Shown in pieces: positions 40,825 through 41,803 of a DNA stretch of 41,803 nt (position 1 is its first letter; each line of letters begins with the position of its first letter). The notes beneath the pieces are model-generated. The model worked only from the letters and a program-made list of their open reading frames with translations. It was not told the DNA's origin and did no database searches. The translations under genes were made by a program, and so were the position numbers. The stretch comes from a virus: positions 1-41,803 of the IMG/VR virus record IMGVR_UViG_3300025655_000086, one strand, 5' to 3'.

Positions 40825-41520
40825 ATGAATATTCATGCTATTATTTGTACACGATCAAAAACACAAATAACCAAAACATTACATGATTTACTATCATTCT
40901 TATCTAGATGTGAAGTAAAAACAAATGTTGTAGTTGGTTCAAAATCAATATTTGACGCTTATAAGAACACTTTTAACAAAATTAAAACAGATCCTGACGA
41001 TATTGTGATATTTTGTCACGATGATATCGAAATTAAGGAGTCTGAAAGCGATTTTAAGACAAAAATATTCAAGTTATGTAACGAATCAGATAAGGTTGGC
41101 TTTGTAGGACCCGCAGGAACGACATTTTTGAGTCAAAATGCTGTCTGGTGGGATCACGAACTATGGAGACAGGGGTTTCATAGAGGTAAAGTCTACCACA
41201 TCAACCAAAATAATCAGATATATTCCACCGATTATGGTCCACCAGCCGATGTTGTAGTGCTTGATGGACTATTTTTAGCTGCAAAAGCGTCAGCTATCGA
41301 GGATATTGGACTATCAAAGCCGCAATATTTTGAAGGAGAGTGGGATTTCTACGATATACACTATACATCAAAGGCATTTTTGATGGGTTACACAAATAAA
41401 ATACTAGATATCGCAATAATTCACCACTCAAATGGAGAACTTGTTGGAAGAGAATCATGGCATAAAAATAGAGAAGCTTTTGTAAATAATACAAAGCTTC
41501 CCTTAAAAATAACTAGTTAA
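40825..41520 (+). CDS. GT-A type glycosyltransferase
   Basis: This is a 231-residue protein. It begins with MNIHAIICTRSK and a nucleotide-sugar-type Rossmann start. The metal-binding region is IVIFCHDDIEI (Asp66-Asp67), and GFVGPAGTTF and VVLDGLFLAAKASA follow. Then come YFEGEWDFYDIHYTSKAFLM, GYTNKILDIAIIHHSNGE and RESWHKNREAF. This order (D-D-x, 'DG.f.a.k', 'W..YD', 'h.s.g') fits the small GT2-like family often found near phage structural genes. The substrate may be host or phage surface glycans, virion protein or modified DNA; the sequence does not say which. There is no Shine-Dalgarno site and a TATA-like box abuts the ATG. Confidence 0.78.
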   Translation: MNIHAIICTRSKTQITKTLHDLLSFLSRCEVKTNVVVGSKSIFDAYKNTFNKIKTDPDDIVIFCHDDIEIKESESDFKTKIFKLCNESDKVGFVGPAGTTFLSQNAVWWDHELWRQGFHRGKVYHINQNNQIYSTDYGPPADVVVLDGLFLAAKASAIEDIGLSKPQYFEGEWDFYDIHYTSKAFLMGYTNKILDIAIIHHSNGELVGRESWHKNREAFVNNTKLPLKITS

Positions 41521-41524
41521 ATAG

Positions 41525-41575
41525 TCAGCACCCATTACCACAATGGGCAGTTCTTGGAATCATAAATCTTTTCAT
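41525..41575 (-). CDS. Possible 16-residue peptide MKRFMIPRTAHCGNGC
   Basis: A very short frame from ATG 41575 to TGA 41525-41527 follows the 69-residue gene. AAAGGTG, a strong ribosome-binding site, overlaps that gene's stop codon and lies 8 bases before this ATG. The peptide has an N-terminal basic/hydrophobic part and ends HCGNGC, so the two cysteines could pair. It is too short to prove by sequence alone; the good ribosome-binding site is the main support. Confidence 0.35.
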   Translation of the reverse strand: MKRFMIPRTAHCGNGC

Positions 41576-41582
41576 AATATTT

Positions 41583-41792
41583 TCACCTTTCTGATGTGGG
41601 TCTTACATTACGCTTTCTTTTTTTGGACTTTTCAGTAGTCTCAACTTCAGGAATAACAACCTCTTCTTTTATAGAAGCTGATTGTACATCTAAACCTAAT
41701 CTTGCTCTCAAAATACGAGCATGGCCTGTGTTTGGTTTAAGTCTAGCTAATCTAGCCTCAGCCTTTGCTCTTATTCTATCTCTGTGGTCCAT
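41583..41792 (-). CDS. Small basic protein, Arg/Lys-rich at both ends
   Basis: This protein has 69 residues from ATG at 41792. The N-terminus is helical and Arg/Ala-rich (MDHRDRIRAKAEARLARLKP, then RILRARLGLD), then comes an acidic middle (KEEVVIPEVE) and a basic end (KKRKRNVRPTSER). The frame has no stop upstream before the window edge, so the true start may lie outside. The charge pattern could suit DNA or capsid binding. It is just upstream of the terminase in transcription order, a place that often holds small terminase or head genes, but it is not recognised. Confidence 0.45.
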   Translation of the reverse strand: MDHRDRIRAKAEARLARLKPNTGHARILRARLGLDVQSASIKEEVVIPEVETTEKSKKRKRNVRPTSER

Positions 41793-41803
41793 TTTTAAAG
41801 TTC

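Noticed and set aside
41521-41582. Possible tRNA or structured RNA in the gap after the glycosyltransferase
   Set aside because: No cloverleaf or T-loop pattern; only a short CCCATT...AATGGG hairpin that is inside the 16-residue frame.

Overview
The window is AT-rich and tightly packed. It reads as part of the late (virion) region of a T4-like contractile-tailed bacteriophage (myovirus). The evidence is a run of recognisable T4-type proteins: large terminase, portal, gp26-type baseplate/chaperone protein, tape measure, gp53, gp5, gp25, gp6 and a gpI/gp7-type wedge protein, plus a UvsW helicase and a TOPRIM primase. No integrase, tRNA, rRNA, insertion sequence or CRISPR array was seen. The host cannot be named from this sequence. 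Clear Shine-Dalgarno sites before many genes and the low GC suggest a low-GC bacterium that uses ordinary initiation. The large GH-like and LamG-like modules would suit an environmental (perhaps aquatic) host, but that is a guess.

Layout, read in the direction of most transcription (minus strand, right to left). (1) 41.8-41.5 kb: a small basic protein and a possible 16-residue peptide, with a plus-strand glycosyltransferase beside them. (2) 40.8-32.8 kb, head module: terminase, portal, an acidic-tailed protein in the prohead-core position, two small beta-rich proteins, a repetitive fibre and a one-TM membrane protein. (3) 32.8-31.2 kb, plus strand: uvsW and a small gene. (4) 31.2-28.7 kb: the gp26-type gene with a convincing programmed -1 frameshift signal, then two unrecognised virion-type genes. 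(5) 28.7-26.7 kb: primase (+), Fe-S PD-(D/E)XK nuclease (-) and a small gene (+), interleaved with overlapping ends. (6) 26.7-10.2 kb, tail and baseplate assembly line: small gene, tape measure, tube-junction protein, gp53, hub, gp5 spike, LamG protein, gp25, gp6, gpI/gp7-like. The order spike-W/25-J/6-I/7 is the same as in P2. (7) 10.2-0 kb: adhesins and fibres, including three proteins that share a module, one of which carries a GH71/GH99-like glycosidase domain; then a beta-helix protein, another baseplate-anchored protein and a Pro/Gly-rich protein cut by the window edge.

Within the minus-strand modules nearly all genes overlap at stop/start (TGATG, TAATG or ATGA) or are a few bases apart, which points to long co-transcribed units with translational coupling. 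The plus-strand genes at 26685, 31233 and 40825 all have a TATAAT-like box a few bases before the ATG and no Shine-Dalgarno site, which suggests leaderless transcripts. No stretch longer than 100 bases lacks a gene. The strongest unusual signal is the frameshift cassette at 30416-30467: slippery heptamer, 8-base spacer, 10-bp hairpin and a 63-codon open extension without its own start.
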